Below are positions 23,947 to 36,515 of a stretch of 64,000 nt of DNA, piece by piece. How positions within the stretch are numbered: position 1 is the first letter of the stretch; each line of letters begins with the position of its first letter. The notes under the pieces are model-generated. The model had not been told where the DNA came from. It did not search any database and was given only the letters and a program-made list of their open reading frames with translations. The stretch is from Blasia pusilla (lineage: Eukaryota; Marchantiophyta; Marchantiopsida; Blasiales): NCBI GenBank assembly GCA_050084515.1, contig CM114271.1:35960001-36024000 (forward strand), written 5' to 3'. The translations under genes and the position numbers were made by a program.

Positions 23947-24018
23947 GGGCATTTGGTCTAGTGGTATGATTCTCGCTTCGGGTGCGAGAGGCCGGGAGTT
24001 CGATTCTCCCAATGCCCC
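23947..24018 (+). tRNA. tRNA-Pro (anticodon CGG)
   Basis: A 72-nt cloverleaf. Acceptor stem is GGGCATT (23947-23953) with AATGCCC (24011-24017). Anticodon stem CTCGC/GCGAG encloses the loop TTCGGGT, with anticodon CGG at 23979-23981. T arm is GGGAG-TTCGATT-CTCCC (23994-24010), and the discriminator base is C. The D arm contains the expected 'tggtctagtggtatgat', which also serves as the A box; 'ggttcgatt'-like sequence in the T arm serves as the B box. There is no intron and no encoded CCA, as expected for a eukaryotic nuclear gene. It reads the proline codon CCG. It appears intact. Confidence 0.95.
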
Positions 24019-24159
24019 AGACAGTCAGTCTTTGATCGTGTGTAGGCAGGAGAGGCAAGCACACCTTCCTTTGCACTTGGACCTGGCTATCCCAAATCGA
24101 GATCGGTTGTTTTCTCCCCGGCGGGCACTGATGCAATCCTCCCTTTTCTGAAAGTCAAA

Positions 24160-24207
24160 CCGATAGAAGTAGAACCCTAAATCGATTTAGTATTCTACTT
24201 CTATCGG
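24160..24207. repeat. Snapback palindrome H5 (24-nt arms, no loop)
   Basis: The arms 24160-24183 and 24184-24207 are complementary with two mismatches ('ccgatagaagtagaa' ... 'ctaaatc|gatttag' ... 'ttctacttctatcgg'). It starts 141 bp downstream of tRNA-Pro. Confidence 0.92.
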
Positions 24208-24381
24208 AGAGAAATTGGTTTAGTTCCACCTTTTTACACATGTCGCCATTTGTCTGACTAGTTCTTTTATGCTTCTCCAGTGCATTGAGCCAAAAGGCCC
24301 CCCTCTGGCCTTCCTCGTGCTTCGCCCTCTTGGTTCTACATATATATATAATTAATGTTCTCATCCTAGCTTCTACAATGG

Positions 24382-24423
24382 TAGTGCTTTACCCTAGTTG
24401 CTTACAACTAGGAAAAAGCACTA
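24382..24423. repeat. Snapback inverted repeat H6 (19-nt arms)
   Basis: The arms 24382-24400 ('tagtgctttaccctagttg') and 24405-24423 pair with two mismatches around a 4-nt loop, CTTA. Confidence 0.9.
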
Positions 24424-24610
24424 TAACGCCTTTCCTTAATGTTCTCCTCTTGTATTTCTAGTCAAAACCTATTTGGTCTTATTATGTGTAGTCCTACACA
24501 TAGTCAGAATACTTGATTTGTCTTATCTGTTAGGTGCCACTAAGATCTATGTTATTTGTAGATGTGTTGTTGCTTTGTCACATGGGAATTTCTTGTTGTT
24601 TCATCCTTCA

Positions 24611-24768
24611 AGATCCGGTGTCACTTGACACATGGATTTGGTGTGACTTGAAGCCGCCAAATCCAGATTCGATGCCATTTGATGCCCACAAATCTGATGG
24701 CACTTGACACATGCAGATTCAATGTCACTTGACACTTGCGGATCTAATGTTCGTTGATATCTCCGAAT
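24611..24768. repeat. Minisatellite, about 25-bp unit, six degenerate copies
   Basis: Units follow the pattern 'atc(t/c).atgtcacttgacac' with variation. Clear copies start at about 24611, 24691, 24714 and 24738, and more diverged ones at 24636 and 24660. Low similarity between units shows an old array. Confidence 0.8.
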
Positions 24769-25443
24769 CAATTAATATACTAGTTCTACAATAATTCAAA
24801 AAATATTCACAACATCTCCCAAAATATTCTTGAGTCTTGCAAACCAAGCCCATTATTAATTGATGAATGACCCTAACATGGCCATTTAAAGATCTCCAAA
24901 TAAATGGTAGCAACCTTCTCTAGATCTTGCATCCCCAATAATGAAATATCTGTGGGAAATGTCTGATAATATCCATGAATAGTCAGTACCGGTAATAACT
25001 CATGATACTATTGGACCAACCTTGTCATATGACGTAATGAAACTTTTCGTGTAATCGCATCTCTCTTGAAATTCAAATATTATTGGACTTATATGCCCAC
25101 CTAAAACACTACATCCAACATGATACTCATCCCTCCAAAGAGATCTAACACTCTCGTACCCTCTTCTTGACACTATCATATGATGGGTGTGGTATCCAAG
25201 GAGGCCAATGTCACGATTTGAGTAGCATAATTATAACCTGGTTTTTTTCATGCTCTAGAAGAAACTTATGGCTCCAAGCCTGCCTCACAAGATTTTCTAC
25301 GCTTCCCTATTTATCAACACTCATATCCCACAATGATGAAGAGGTAGTAACACCTTGGGAAGAGACACCCACAATGATATGTCTCTCCATATGACTATCA
25401 TCTATAACATGTCAAAGTTTCAATATTTATGTTCCAAAATTTT

Positions 25444-26170
25444 TCATGGTAGTGAGAGGAGTAGTTGCTTGGAAAAGATGATCAAGACTTCAAAAGTCAT
25501 TTGACTTTGAAGTATGGTTTTTTTTCATGGTCTTTTAAGTAAAGAATACAAATGGGCAATTGGATGTATCCCAAATATTCAGGGATTTATTAAAAAAAAT
25601 TTGAAAAGTTATGTGAAGAATCTTAATTGGCCATACTAATATTTTGACTGCAAATAAAAATAAGAATTTTTTTTTCTTATTTTTGTTCTTAATCACTTTT
25701 TCAAAACTCAATTTGTTCTAAAAATTAGATCATGACATGTTCATTTATAGCTTGAAACCGTTTAAAATTAGTCATGGTAGTGAGAGTTCAAAGTTGTTTA
25801 ATAAAAAGACTTGAAGTGTCATTCAATTTTGACATATGATTCTTTCTTCATGGTCTTTTAAATGAAGAATAAAAGTTGATCGTTGGATGGATTTGAAACT
25901 TGAAGAGATTTATAAAAAATGTGAGAAATCTTACGAACTATCTTGATTTTTCATATTCATATCTCGAATGTGAATAGAAATAAGAATGTAATAATTAAAA
26001 TTAAAACTCATTTTTCATAACTCAGTTTGCACTAAAACAAAATGCTCCATAATGGTGACATATAAATAGCATGAAAAACTTTCAATATTTTTTCTTCTAA
26101 ATTAGTTATGGTAATGAGAACACAAAGTTTTTTGATAAAGAAGATCAATAAATGAAGCGTCATCTGAGAT
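25444..26170. repeat. Tandem repeat of about 330 bp, two full copies and a partial
   Basis: The word 't(c/t)atggta.tgaga' opens units at 25444, 25772 and 26106. Within units, 'catggtcttttaa.t.aagaata', 'ataaaaataagaa' or 'atagaaataagaa', and 'cataactcagtttg' or similar recur in the same order. The copies are diverged. The period is in the range of nucleosome-scale or LTR-derived satellites. No open frame is conserved. DNA between 24769 and 25443 has no recognisable content. Confidence 0.75.
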
Positions 26171-26640
26171 GTATGACAAGATAGTATTGAGACTTTAGAG
26201 GGATCTTATACTTCCCTATTTGTAGAGATCATATATGACTTACTCTTAGGATGTGACCTACGAGTGTAGGTCACCCTTCCCTTTCTAAGCAGTGACAACC
26301 TTAGAGAGGTTGATCTTCCCATCCTTTTCATGCAATCACTTGGGCCTATAGGGTTGGAGGTTAGTTGCCATTTGAGTAGTAGTTGGTCTTATGAAAGGAC
26401 TGTATGTGTAGTTGTTAGGGAGTTAGAACCTTATATACTCTAGAGTTTTAGTGTTTTTTTGTATATAGATCATCCATGGAGATGCCGGCGTTGAGAGGAA
26501 GGAGGGTAGACCTCGGATGAAGCTAATTTAGAGCTCATCTTCCTTAGACCACACCCATGTTGGGAATGCATGATACAATAAAACTTGCATATATTGATTT
26601 TGGATTTTCTCTTGAAGAGAGGGCTAGGATTGATCCGTGA

Positions 26641-26982
26641 TCATACATATTAAGAGTTCACTATAGACTATCTCTTGCTGCTATCTCAGTGTATATCATC
26701 GAATGGATGACCTATGGCATGTCTAACACCACCTCTCATTAGGATTCCTTAGGGAAAATGGCTATGCTCCAAAAATATATAGAATAGATACTAAGTTATT
26801 ATGATCGGAGATCATACATATTAAGAGTTCATTGTAGTCTATCTCTTACTACTATCTTAGTGTGTATCATCGAGTGGAGGGCATATTACATATCTAATAC
26901 TACCTCTCACCAAGATTCCTTAGGGAAGATGGATATGCTCCAAAAATATATAGAATAGATACTAAGTGATTATAGATATAGA
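26641..26982. repeat. Tandem duplication of a 171-bp unit
   Basis: 26641-26811 and 26812-26982 share 'tcatacatattaagagttca', 'ttccttaggga', and 'gctccaaaaatatatagaat' followed by 'agatactaagt'. Roughly one base in eight to ten differs by eye. The repeat lies just upstream of the copia remnant on the plus strand and may be part of it. Confidence 0.85.
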
Positions 26983-27269
26983 CTTGTGTTAATAACATAA
27001 TTGACAAGAAGGTGACTAACAATGGGGCTACTTGAGCTCTCGACCTTTTGGCTCTTAGAATCCTAGAGATATGTGTTATGGTAGGTAAGGATGGATAACT
27101 TTTTGGAGTAAGAGGGACCTAACCACCAACTAGGAGGGTGATTGGAGATATTTTGGTACACAATCGCCTATATGTTGAAATATCGTGAGTAAGTATGGTA
27201 TCTTGTGTTTAACTGTTTGTATTTGGTGACAAATATATGTTATGGAGCGATGTGTATGCAAATGAAACC

Positions 27270-28782
27270 AACTATAAGTTGGATGATACGATGGATAAAA
27301 TCAAATCAAGATTGGTTCAATAATGTTTTTCTTATATGAAAGGTTTTGATTACTAGAAGAATTTTGCCCCTATTGTAGGGATAAAAAATATTTGAATTGT
27401 TCTAGATGTGGCAGAAATAAGACGTTGGCATATATACTAATATGATATGAAGTATGCATTTTTGGACATGAGTCTCAAGGAGGAGGCATTGATGTATGTA
27501 TCTCAACCATCAAATTTGAGATATCTAGAGTACAAGAGAAAGTATGTTTCCCAAGATTTAGTCGAATACTCAAGTTGAATATTTGATATGGATTTTTTAG
27601 GAATTTAACATAAAATTAATCGAGCATTATTTGGGTTGAAGCAAACATGTACAGTATGATATTGATGAATATATGAATACATTCTTCAAAGAACATGGCC
27701 TCACTATGAGTCTCTAAAAGGCAAAATTTTACGTCCTTTGCAAAGATGGGATGTACATTTTAATTTTCCTTAAACTTCATGCATGTGGATGTCATTGATT
27801 TCATCATCACAAGAGATCATCATAAGAAAATAGAGGAAATAAAGGAAGTATTGAAATTTAAGTTTTAAGTTTTAGATTGAGATCTTTTGCATTACTTCAT
27901 TAGGCTCAAAATCTAGCAACAGTTAGATTTTAATTTTCTTTCTCGGAAAAAGACTAAGTATGCTAGAGAAATCTTGTAGGTATTTGGGATAAATGAGTGT
28001 AAGGAAGTGGTCTCACATATGGAGGTAAATTCAAAACTTTCAACAGAGGATGTTTCACCATTAGTTGATGAAAATATGTATAAAAGACTAGTGGACAATT
28101 TGATATTCTTGTGGGACACACAATCAGATGTTAGACTTGTTGTGAATGTATTAAGTAGGTTTTCAACTAAGCATGGGTGACAATCAATGGAGAGTAGGCT
28201 TGGGATGCATGTATTGAAGAACATCAAAGGCATTATTGACTACATCACCAATGAAGATAAAAAAAAAGGAGATTTTGCAACTTGGATTGGGCGCGAGACT
28301 TAGATTTCCAGAGATCTATTTTTGATTAGTGCTTCTTAGAAGGATTAGATGTTGTATCGATGGTCAGTAAGAAGCAACATATAGTGGCCATTTCTTCTAC
28401 CGAGACTAAGTACAATGCAGTTATGCTTTGTGTAAATTAGTTTCAAATTTTTTGAGGTGAATACTTGAGGATATATGAAAAGAGGCATAAAAAAAATGCT
28501 ATGTAATGTGGTGCGACAATCAAAGGTGTATTACCATCGCTCGTAACCTTGTATTTCATGCTTTTACCAAACACATAAAGAATCTTTATTAGAGATCCAA
28601 TATACTTTTTTTCCATGAGCTCATTAAGAGAGAGGTCTTAGAGTTAGTCTATTGTCCAATTGAAGATAAATGTGTAGAAATCTTTATCAAATCTTTGAGT
28701 TGAGATCAACTTCGAGGACATTTGAAGGGTCTTAACATCGATCTAAGACAATATTCTATCTTAGAGAGGATATTGAGGGGTG
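27270..28782 (+). pseudogene. Ty1/copia pol remnant (RT and RNase H), plus strand
   Basis: Frames from about 27290 carry 'ERF'-type RT text matching the element at 46-50 kb ('MKGFDY' after 'SRLVQ'). From 27750, 'MYILIFL' and the degraded catalytic block correspond to 'MYMLIVLYVDDLIITRDHN' of that element, with YVDD changed to a HVDV-like reading. From 28500, 'WCDNQRCITIARNLVFHAFT' and 'ELVYCPIEDK' mark the RNase H end. Many frameshifts and stops are present. The end, 'gatattgaggggtg' at 28765-28780, is a polypurine tract followed by an LTR start. Gag and integrase are missing upstream, so this is a 5'-deleted copy. Confidence 0.75.
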
Positions 28783-29110
28783 TGTTGGATATTCAACACC
28801 CACTTTTTGTTTTGCACCTATTATTTTGAAGGATCCCCTTGTATGAGAAGAAGCCTACTAGACATCGTCGTCCCAACGTATTCATAGGTCCGACATCAGA
28901 GGAGTTATGGTTGTATGACGTAGGTGGTTTACATATTATAGTGTTATTAAGATGGTCTAAACCTATTATGCATCACATGTGCACCATGATCCACAATAGG
29001 GTACGGATAAATGGGAAAATTTTCTATAAATAGAATTGAAGTAGAGTGGGCTCACAAAAGACTCTCAAATGGTTTGCGAAATGTGGGTATACAAGTATGA
29101 ACTTACAAAG
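28783..29110 (+). repeat. 3' LTR of the plus-strand copia remnant
   Basis: It begins TGTTGGATATTCAACACCCA directly after the polypurine tract at 28765-28781. The same start, TGTTGAATTCTCAACATCC, follows the polypurine tract of the minus-strand element ending at 46150, so they are one family. The far end is uncertain; a CA near 29110 is a guess. A 'tataaatag' TATA-like box at 29026-29034 fits an LTR promoter. Confidence 0.5.
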
Positions 29111-30041
29111 CAGTAGACCACGTGAAAGATTGACTTGCAAAATGATTGTGATGCTTCTCTCATCCCTACTAGCTAGTGAATTTGATCTTTCTTGAATCTC
29201 TTGAATATATGAAAAAAAATCGCCACATCATTTACCAAGTAAATGGAGACTAATAAATGACCAAAATTGTCATCCATGGATTTTTTCAACGATGAAAATA
29301 TAGTACATGCATATATAAAGTGAAGAGTATATGGGCTGGTTGAAGCCAAACACAATGATCTTATTATCAAAGATAGATTTATGAACCAAAAAAATTCCCT
29401 ACCTACTTGATGTATGTCCTTTGGGGTTTCCTACTAATGTTATACCTTGTGCAACTAATTACTTAGTCCCATCTAACTAATATAGGAAAAGTGGTTCTTT
29501 CATTAACGTATGCATGGCACGAGCACTAGTGGTGTCTATTCTAGAGACCTCACCTACCACATCTGCCAAATGTGGTATGTGCACCAGGGCTCGGTCAGTA
29601 CCAACATTTTTGTAAAGGTTGTCGGCAGAAATCAGAAATTTCCAAGAGAGAACAAAAGGGATCAAGAGAGAAACCTGAAGGGAATACTGAAATCTCAAAA
29701 ACTAGGCTCTCTTTTAGAAATTTGTCGGCTATTTTGCCAAGTTGGCGTGTAGTTTCTCAGAGGGCTTTCCAAGTACATTGTCCAGAAAATAGGGATTTCT
29801 TAGAAGGGGTCAAGTACTGTTGAGGCGTGATACCTAGCAAGATGCTTAGGGTCACATTGTCATAGCTCACAAGATGCAAGGAAACGGGAGAGAAATGTAG
29901 AGTTACGAAGTTGCACTATTGCAACTTGCGGGTAGTGAGGGTAGTATGTCAAACTCTCCTTTCTCTTGCCTCATTATTCTTTGCAAGTTCGTTTCCCTTG
30001 ATTCTCTTCCCTCCGATTCTTTGAAGTCCATATTTATCCAA
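29111..30041. other. Intergenic, no recognisable gene
   Basis: Mixed-composition DNA with short open frames of arbitrary sequence. No domain, RNA gene or element terminus was recognised. Confidence 0.5.
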
Positions 30042-30394
30042 AGCAAGGTTAATCGTTGCACGTGGACAAAGTCCATGGTTGCAGAGATATCCATGTCCTT
30101 AGACTTACATCCATCCTATGGAAGGGCTTGTCCATGTGGACCCCACCTTCCCCTTGTTTCTCCTTCCCCGCAGTTAGTTTCGTGTTCCATACTCTCCCAT
30201 TTCTTCCTCCCTCCACCTCCACCTCCACCTCCACTCCCTCTCCCTTCATTTATCCACTCACACTTGCCATGCCTTCCATCATGAACTATAAGTGTGGGTC
30301 CCACCTCTTGCAATCCATGTTTGTGGACATGTCTAGACTTTTCTTTCCATGTCAGTCCTAAGGACGGACTTGTCAGTTTTTGTGTAACCATGCT
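30042..30394. mobile_element. MITE-like element (353 bp)
   Basis: The left end 'agcaaggtta' and the reverse complement of the right end, 'agcatggttac', match at nine of ten bases, giving short terminal inverted repeats. Subterminal 'ggacaaagtcc' and 'gacaagtccgtcc' are also related in inverted order. The interior has a CT/CCA microsatellite (30190-30245) and no open frame of note. A shorter relative lies at 5202-5299. No target-site duplication is clear. It may be a fold-back non-autonomous DNA transposon. Confidence 0.45.
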
Positions 30395-31780
30395 CTCAAG
30401 ACTCTGAACTTCCGAATTGGTTCGAGACTCCAAGTTTGACTATATGAGACTCTAGACTCCGCATTACGCATGTATTGTCACAACTCCGTCGAATTAGTTT
30501 CTCCGAAGTCCAAATTGCCATTGCTTATTTGAGGAATATTTATATGTGTTGCAAGACTGCAACATGTTAGATGTCATTACCTTGTTGCCATTGCTATAAA
30601 AGTTGTTGCAAGGTGTTTTTTGTGGCCATTGCTAAGGTGTTATGTGAGCCCATGAGGTGAAGGTGTTGTCGTGTGAGACCTGAAATCGTTCTTGGTGTTG
30701 TTATGGGAGACGTAAAATCCTTTGTAATAGTGTGGCTACGTGGTGTGGCCATAGGAGACTTGAAATCAGTGACTTGGGGCTGCATTGTTGCTATAAGATA
30801 ATTCCATGTGACTTTTTTAGCTGGGTTGTGGACTCCTTGAGTAGTTGAGTGCCAACTCTTAGACTCCCTTCCACACTTCAGACACATTCACCTTTTGATA
30901 TCAAGTGTCATAAGTCTCATGTCGTGCATCTTAGCTAGCTTACTCATCACTTTGTGAGTTTACTTTTTAAACCCTTTCTCATATATATATGGGATTCTAA
31001 TGATATAGGGGTTATACCCTTGAGTCTTTATATTTTTCCTAGGAGTCGTGGCTAGTATCTACATGACTATTTTTTGAATTTCAGTAAGTATTTAGCTTTA
31101 AAATACAATTGAGAGTCTTGAGACTTGAATGAATAACATACAAACCATCACTACCCTCTACATACAACCAAAATATATATGAGTTTATGATTCATAGCCA
31201 TGATTGCTAAGCACTTTAGATTATAGAAACTCATGCTCGGCTAGGCCTTGCAAAATTTTCCCTAGACCTTGTTACTTTTGAGTTTTGAGAAACCTCCCTA
31301 AGGGTTTTTTTGTTGCACAACCTACATTTGAGACTACAAACCTAGATTGGGGCATGCTTCAGATGCTTGAACTATTATTGTAATCCCATGTGGAGGATAT
31401 ATCAGCCAACCATGCATCTTGAGGTAAGAGACAAAAATCCCTGAAATATCTAGGGCTGAAAAAGAGGACTCAAAGTGAACTAGCCAATGAAACAAACTCA
31501 TGTGAGGAGAAAAATTCAACCTATGATCTTGCGGTTTCAAATCTTGAAGAGAACAACAGATTTTGGAAAGACTTTTGGTATCAAGCCTTTGATTGGATCA
31601 ACGTGTGTTTGCCACATCTATATTTTCACTTTTATAGATCATGGTAAATCTAAAGAACATAAAAAGTTAGTAACATAGTGGTAGAAGACCTCTTGAGAAA
31701 TCCATTGCTAGCACAAATCAAAACTGTGACTAGGATGTGGTCAATCTCTTTCGAAGAGCTTATTTCATGACAAAGTATTT
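30395..31780. other. Intergenic, no recognisable gene
   Basis: AT-rich with frequent 'gagactc'/'gagtct' words that give weak internal symmetry (for example 30400-30460). No coding or RNA signal was found. Confidence 0.4.
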
Positions 31781-31799
31781 GTTGCCTTTTTTCATTCCC

Positions 31800-32560
31800 T
31801 GGTCTCTTTACATTAACAAAATCAAGTTGTGTTTTGACAACAAAATCAATGTACGAGGACGACAAAGCTTTTGCGCATATGATAACATGTATTGGTTTGG
31901 TTCTACAAAGATTAATTTTAGATAGGGTTAGACTTAGTCCCTTTTATGGACTAATGGTGGATGAATGCAAAATAATTAATAGTAATAGTAATCTTGTGGC
32001 CATTGTCACTTAGATTGATGAAGTTCAAATGTTGACCTTGTTCTTAGGATTCATTGGAGTTGATCACAAGGATGTCGAGTCCATTTCAAAGTGTATTGTA
32101 TTCTCACTTAGGGAATGAGGCACCATGATTGGTTGTAGAAATGGGGTAAGTTCCCATTTGAAGAGGAATGTTAGGCCTTACATTACAAGTGTCCTTTGCT
32201 TGGCACACTTGACAAACCTTGTTGCTCTTGCTGCAACAAAGATTCCAAGGTGCAAGCACCTTAGCGATGAGGTACATGACATTTTGAATTATGTTGCTTA
32301 TTATTTCAAGAAAATTTCAAAGCAGAAGTCTAACATTCCTTCTTTATAGGAAGAGCTCAATGATTCTAGTAAAGTCATGAAACGATATCAGAAGGTGAGA
32401 TGGCTTAGCACATGGCAAGCGATGGCCTCTTTGTGTGATAGTTTAGAATAAAAAATGGTTTCCTTCTCTGATGTGAATCCCAAAGAAGATAATGGTGTAG
32501 CTTCTCTTCTTCTGAAGAGGTTGAAGTCCTTCAAAATGATTTACATCCTTTTTTTCTTGC
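31800..32560 (+). pseudogene. hAT-type transposase remnant (ZNF862-like)
   Basis: A plus-strand frame at 32125-32349 (ATG at 32125) gives 'NGVSSHLKRNVRPYITSVLC' and then 'LAHLTNLVALAATKIPRCKH', the C..AH..NL signature of the hAT-like transposase core found in ZNF862/KRAB-A-type proteins. Upstream, 'TNGG*MN'-type broken text near 31940-31980 corresponds to the 'LMVDE' catalytic segment, and 32370-32430 continues with 'VMKRYQKVRWLSTWQAMASL'. Stops and frameshifts separate these. The dimerisation domain at the C-terminus is not seen and no terminal inverted repeats were found. It is a dead fragment. Confidence 0.65.
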
Positions 32561-33021
32561 CGACTTAACTTCATTCTATGGCCATGTTGAGTGAATTATT
32601 TCACATGGAAATTTTGGATATATGTACTAAAGTGCCTATTGTTTAGACTCAGGTAGTACATGTTAAAATGAACTATATATATGAAAGTGTAAATATGAAT
32701 GCCTATCTCATATCTTCATCTCCTTCCACATTATGGTCCTAATGATGGATACATGTAGCACTTGAAATTATAGATTAGGGGCTCCTTCTTTCATCCAATC
32801 CAAACGCAAAGGAATATCACAAGAAAATATTTAGAAGAAGCTAGTTTTTTTCAAAGGAATTTTGTTGAGGCTACATGTGTAGCTCTGCAAGAAAGGTTTG
32901 AAGAAAAATCCTCTTGAACTTGCCCAGGTAATTCTACCCCTTCATGGTAGTTTCTCAATGATATCATTACCTTTTGTAAATCTTGTAACATTTGAAAGTA
33001 TTTGTCTTCTTTAGGGTCTAA

Positions 33022-33070
33022 CCCTTCTTACAAAGAGTATTCTACGTATGGATACTCTTTGTAGGAAGGG
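33022..33070. repeat. Snapback inverted repeat H7 (19-nt arms)
   Basis: The arms 33022-33040 and 33052-33070 ('cccttcttacaaagagtat' and complement) pair with one mismatch around an 11-nt loop. Confidence 0.93.
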
Positions 33071-33079
33071 CTTTTGCAC

Positions 33080-36000
33080 CTCCACCCAGCGGATGGGAAA
33101 AATGTGGTTCAATCCTAGCCAGAAGTAAAACCAAATTAAATCCCTCTCTATATTAGAGTCAAATTAAAAATTGAGACGGAAAGTGAGGAAAGAACATAGG
33201 AAAACAAGACACAAATAAAATAAAATAAAAACCAAAGGAGAAAAAATGTTTTCAGAAATTGAAAAAAGGAGATACTCCAAACCATATGCAGAAAAATTAT
33301 TCAAATCTAAATTCTTAGGAAGGAAACCGCTGGTCATGTATTAAAACTGGGAAAAAAGAAACTTGCCGGGGAAACCTGAATAGCATGCAAAATACTGTCG
33401 ACCCGGAGGCCGGAAGTGCAGTGCACGAAAAAATTGGGCAAAATGTGCACAGGAAGAAGTGCATTTATAATCGCTTCCATAAAGATAAAGGCTCGCTGGC
33501 ACTTCATTGTCCCCGTTTAATTCGATGGAAAACCCCCCTGATGAGGAATCATGGAGGATGATGCCACCAAACGAATGCACATGATGCAACTAATGTCTGT
33601 TTTAACTGCACACTCAGTGCAGAGCACACACTAAAAGATGAGCCCCCGACCGCCACCTTCCTCGTGAAGTGACGTGAACGATATGATCCACCAACTGCCG
33701 GCTTGTAATCGGCTACCTGTCCACAGTTCAAAGACACGACGTTGACCAATAAGAGCGTGCTGCTACACTTCGAACATGGGATTTTGATTACTTGCGTGCT
33801 AAGGTATCAAGAGTTGAAGGATGTCTGGCCTAGTACATTTCAATTCTCCAACAAAGGAAAAGAACACCCGATGTTCACAATACGTGGCAGGTATTCTTGA
33901 GTTGCACGTGGAATACCTAAGGTTCTGAAATATAGCATCCACCAATTCCAGGATCATAAAAGGAACAGCCATTGAACCCCACTATCCAAATTTCTACGTT
34001 GAACCCATTCTCGAACGTTTCTTAACTTATCATGACATGCACCATCAGGAGGCTTTTCAACATAAGCTGGCAATTTACCTTTCAACATCCCAATACCCGG
34101 CGTCCACCCCATTAGTCTTAGAGTGGAAAGCTTTAGAATGCGCAAGTACTACTTTCTTCAGGACATTTTGATTACCTTTGGGTGTCGAGTTCAAAGAGAG
34201 GGAGTAGGGGCCGGCTATTGGGAATTCAGCGGTCTGGATCTCTAAACTCGTAAAAAAATAACACGGCTAATTAATACTAATACGGTGGACACTATGGACA
34301 CTAACAGGGTGGAGTTCACATCCTTTCGTTAAAAAAATTCATGTCCGATTGTTTAAAAATTCATATCAGAGCTTGCAGGCTCTGCACTCGACTATTGTCG
34401 TAAACTAATGGGTTCTCATGGGCCGTAATTACTTGCGGTTGGGCTGAGTGGACTCGATCTTCTGAGGCACTAGAACCGACCATTCAGTGATCAAAAGACA
34501 GCATGAAACTCAGCTCCCAACAGCAGCTGCGGTTTTGAACATAAGCAATTAAGGACACATGCAACAGCGCAACCCAGATTGGGCGAGTAAGCGCTGCAGC
34601 AACCTCGACAATAGGATCCCCACTTCTGGTGGCATACGTTTGTGAAACTCGTGTAAGACGACAACAGTGACCATTTCAAATCTCCAATGAATGAGGAGAA
34701 CCATCGCAGCAGAAATATGTGTTCTTGCCGAAAGTAGTGTGAGGAGGAAAATTTCGCTAAACTCACCAGTGAACTAAAGAAGCGGTCTGTACGGATAATT
34801 ACAGAAATGACGGAAAGCAACTTGAGCCAACGGTGTGCTTTCATTCGGGAAAGCTTGAATTTCGTGTAATCGGAAGATTATGAAGCTAATCACCTCAAAT
34901 GTGTGTATCCCAAGAATTTCAACGTTTCCAGCAAAGCACAGAAAACCCAATTACGAGGCTACATCTCCGAGTCTCACTGATTATGAAAATGCTTTCAACA
35001 TCCCGTTGTGGTTCGTAAGCACAACCATGTTGTGCTATCTTTTAATATGGACAGGGACAGCGCAAAGACATAATCCTAAGAATTAATTAGATTGAGGAGC
35101 ACAGATCAATCTCGTATTTACAAAGATGAGGGGCAAGTGAATCGTCTCAAAGAGACGTCGTGTGGCAAGTGAAGTAGTCAAGCGACTCCTTCGTCCCCAA
35201 TCTCTCTTCTTTCGGGTCTATCCTCGCAAATCCTTGACAGTCACTACTTATTGAGTTCCATATCTTCTAGCTTCTAAAAAGCTTCGTGGTCCATTTTCCT
35301 ATTTCTCAGTAGCACGGGGTGGTCTTCCCGAAAGAAGAGGTAGGAAGCAGAAACAGAACAGCCTCGTCTTGAACCGGAGCTCCACAAGGCCTGACAGTGC
35401 ACCGTGACACGCCCCATTAATAGAAGTTCTGTGGTCTTCCCCACTCCGTAAGAATGTCGGAACACCTTTCACCCCACCCGTTGCATGTTGCCCAGCACCT
35501 ATTCAGCTTTTGGAGATCGACGATCGCAAAAGCAAGGAATTTGTGATATCATCTCTGACCACTACCACTACTCGTGTCGTGAAAAGTAGGAAAAGTAAAT
35601 TTGGGGGAAACCTAGATTAGCCAGCGTGAACTTCTCAGTTCGTTGCGTCAGAGTAATCAGATCTGATGTTGGTCCCGAGACTTCACTAATGTATGTCAGC
35701 AGTAGCTAAGCTTGTGATCCACCCTTTTAGCAAGACAGACGTAATCCCTGCCCGAAACGCCTTTCACTGTGTGCCAGTTAAAAGGCGTTACAAATCATTG
35801 GAGCCATGGACAAACTTCGAGCAGTTCATTTGAGATCAAATTCAGTGTATCCTTTCTGAAGATTTTTTCTCATAGTGCTCTGCCTGCATAATAGATTTTC
35901 CCGGAGCCAAAGAAAAAATCATGTTTTGAAGAATCATTGAGAGTTGACATTTCCTACCCTGTACTACTTGCATCTGCATGTAAAAGATAGATATTGAAAT

Positions 36001-36500
36001 CGCTCCTCCGCCAGAAAATGCTCAAGTCATCGAGTTGCACCGGATGCCTTCACTCCCTCCTACGAGTTCTTCTTTGCGAACCTTACCTCGTCATTTATCT
36101 ACAGCTAAACTCTGAAACTGTGAATATCATGCAAATGGATGCATGATATGATTCTTCACGTTCTGTATTAGCTCTACAATCTCCTCCTAAGGGTACAAGA
36201 TACATGCGTTCGGCTTGTAAAATTTTGAACTCCAGCGGTTCTAGATCTAATCCTCTATCCAAAAACTGCTCTTAACTCGCTCCACATCCAAAGACTGGAA
36301 AATTAATCGATCTAAAGCTACTTGTTACAAGAACTGCTCCCCTCTCATCATGAACCGATGGTTGGGATTTCTAAGAGAACTATACAATTCATTCATCCTG
36401 ATGGCCTTGGACACTACTGCTGCAGTTCAGCGTCAAATCGAAGGGATTGAAGGCCCACTTCATGTGGCCTCTCTAGATGTCCTCGTCGATCGCAAATCGT
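33080..36500. other. GC-richer intergenic region, no convincing gene
   Basis: Composition rises relative to the AT-rich flanks, as it does around the TLP18.3 gene. Short frames exist (for example a Cys/Ser-rich minus-strand one at 34491-34844), but none has recognisable motifs. A small perfect hairpin, 10-nt arms 'atatcatgca' and complement, lies at 36124-36149. The region may hold untranslated or regulatory DNA of the minus-strand amidohydrolase gene, whose 3' end is at 36516. Confidence 0.4.
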
Positions 36501-36515
36501 TGCTAGGAGCCTCAG

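Noticed and set aside
24611-24768. Minisatellite considered as a CRISPR array
   Set aside because: Units are contiguous and diverged with no unique spacers, and the genome is eukaryotic.
30056-30433. Overlapping frames on both strands with Pro or Gly runs
   Set aside because: They are translations of the CT/CCA microsatellite inside the MITE-like element.
34491-34844. 117-aa Cys/Ser-rich minus-strand frame with ATG
   Set aside because: No motif, odd composition, no splice or neighbour support; such lengths occur by chance in GC-richer DNA.
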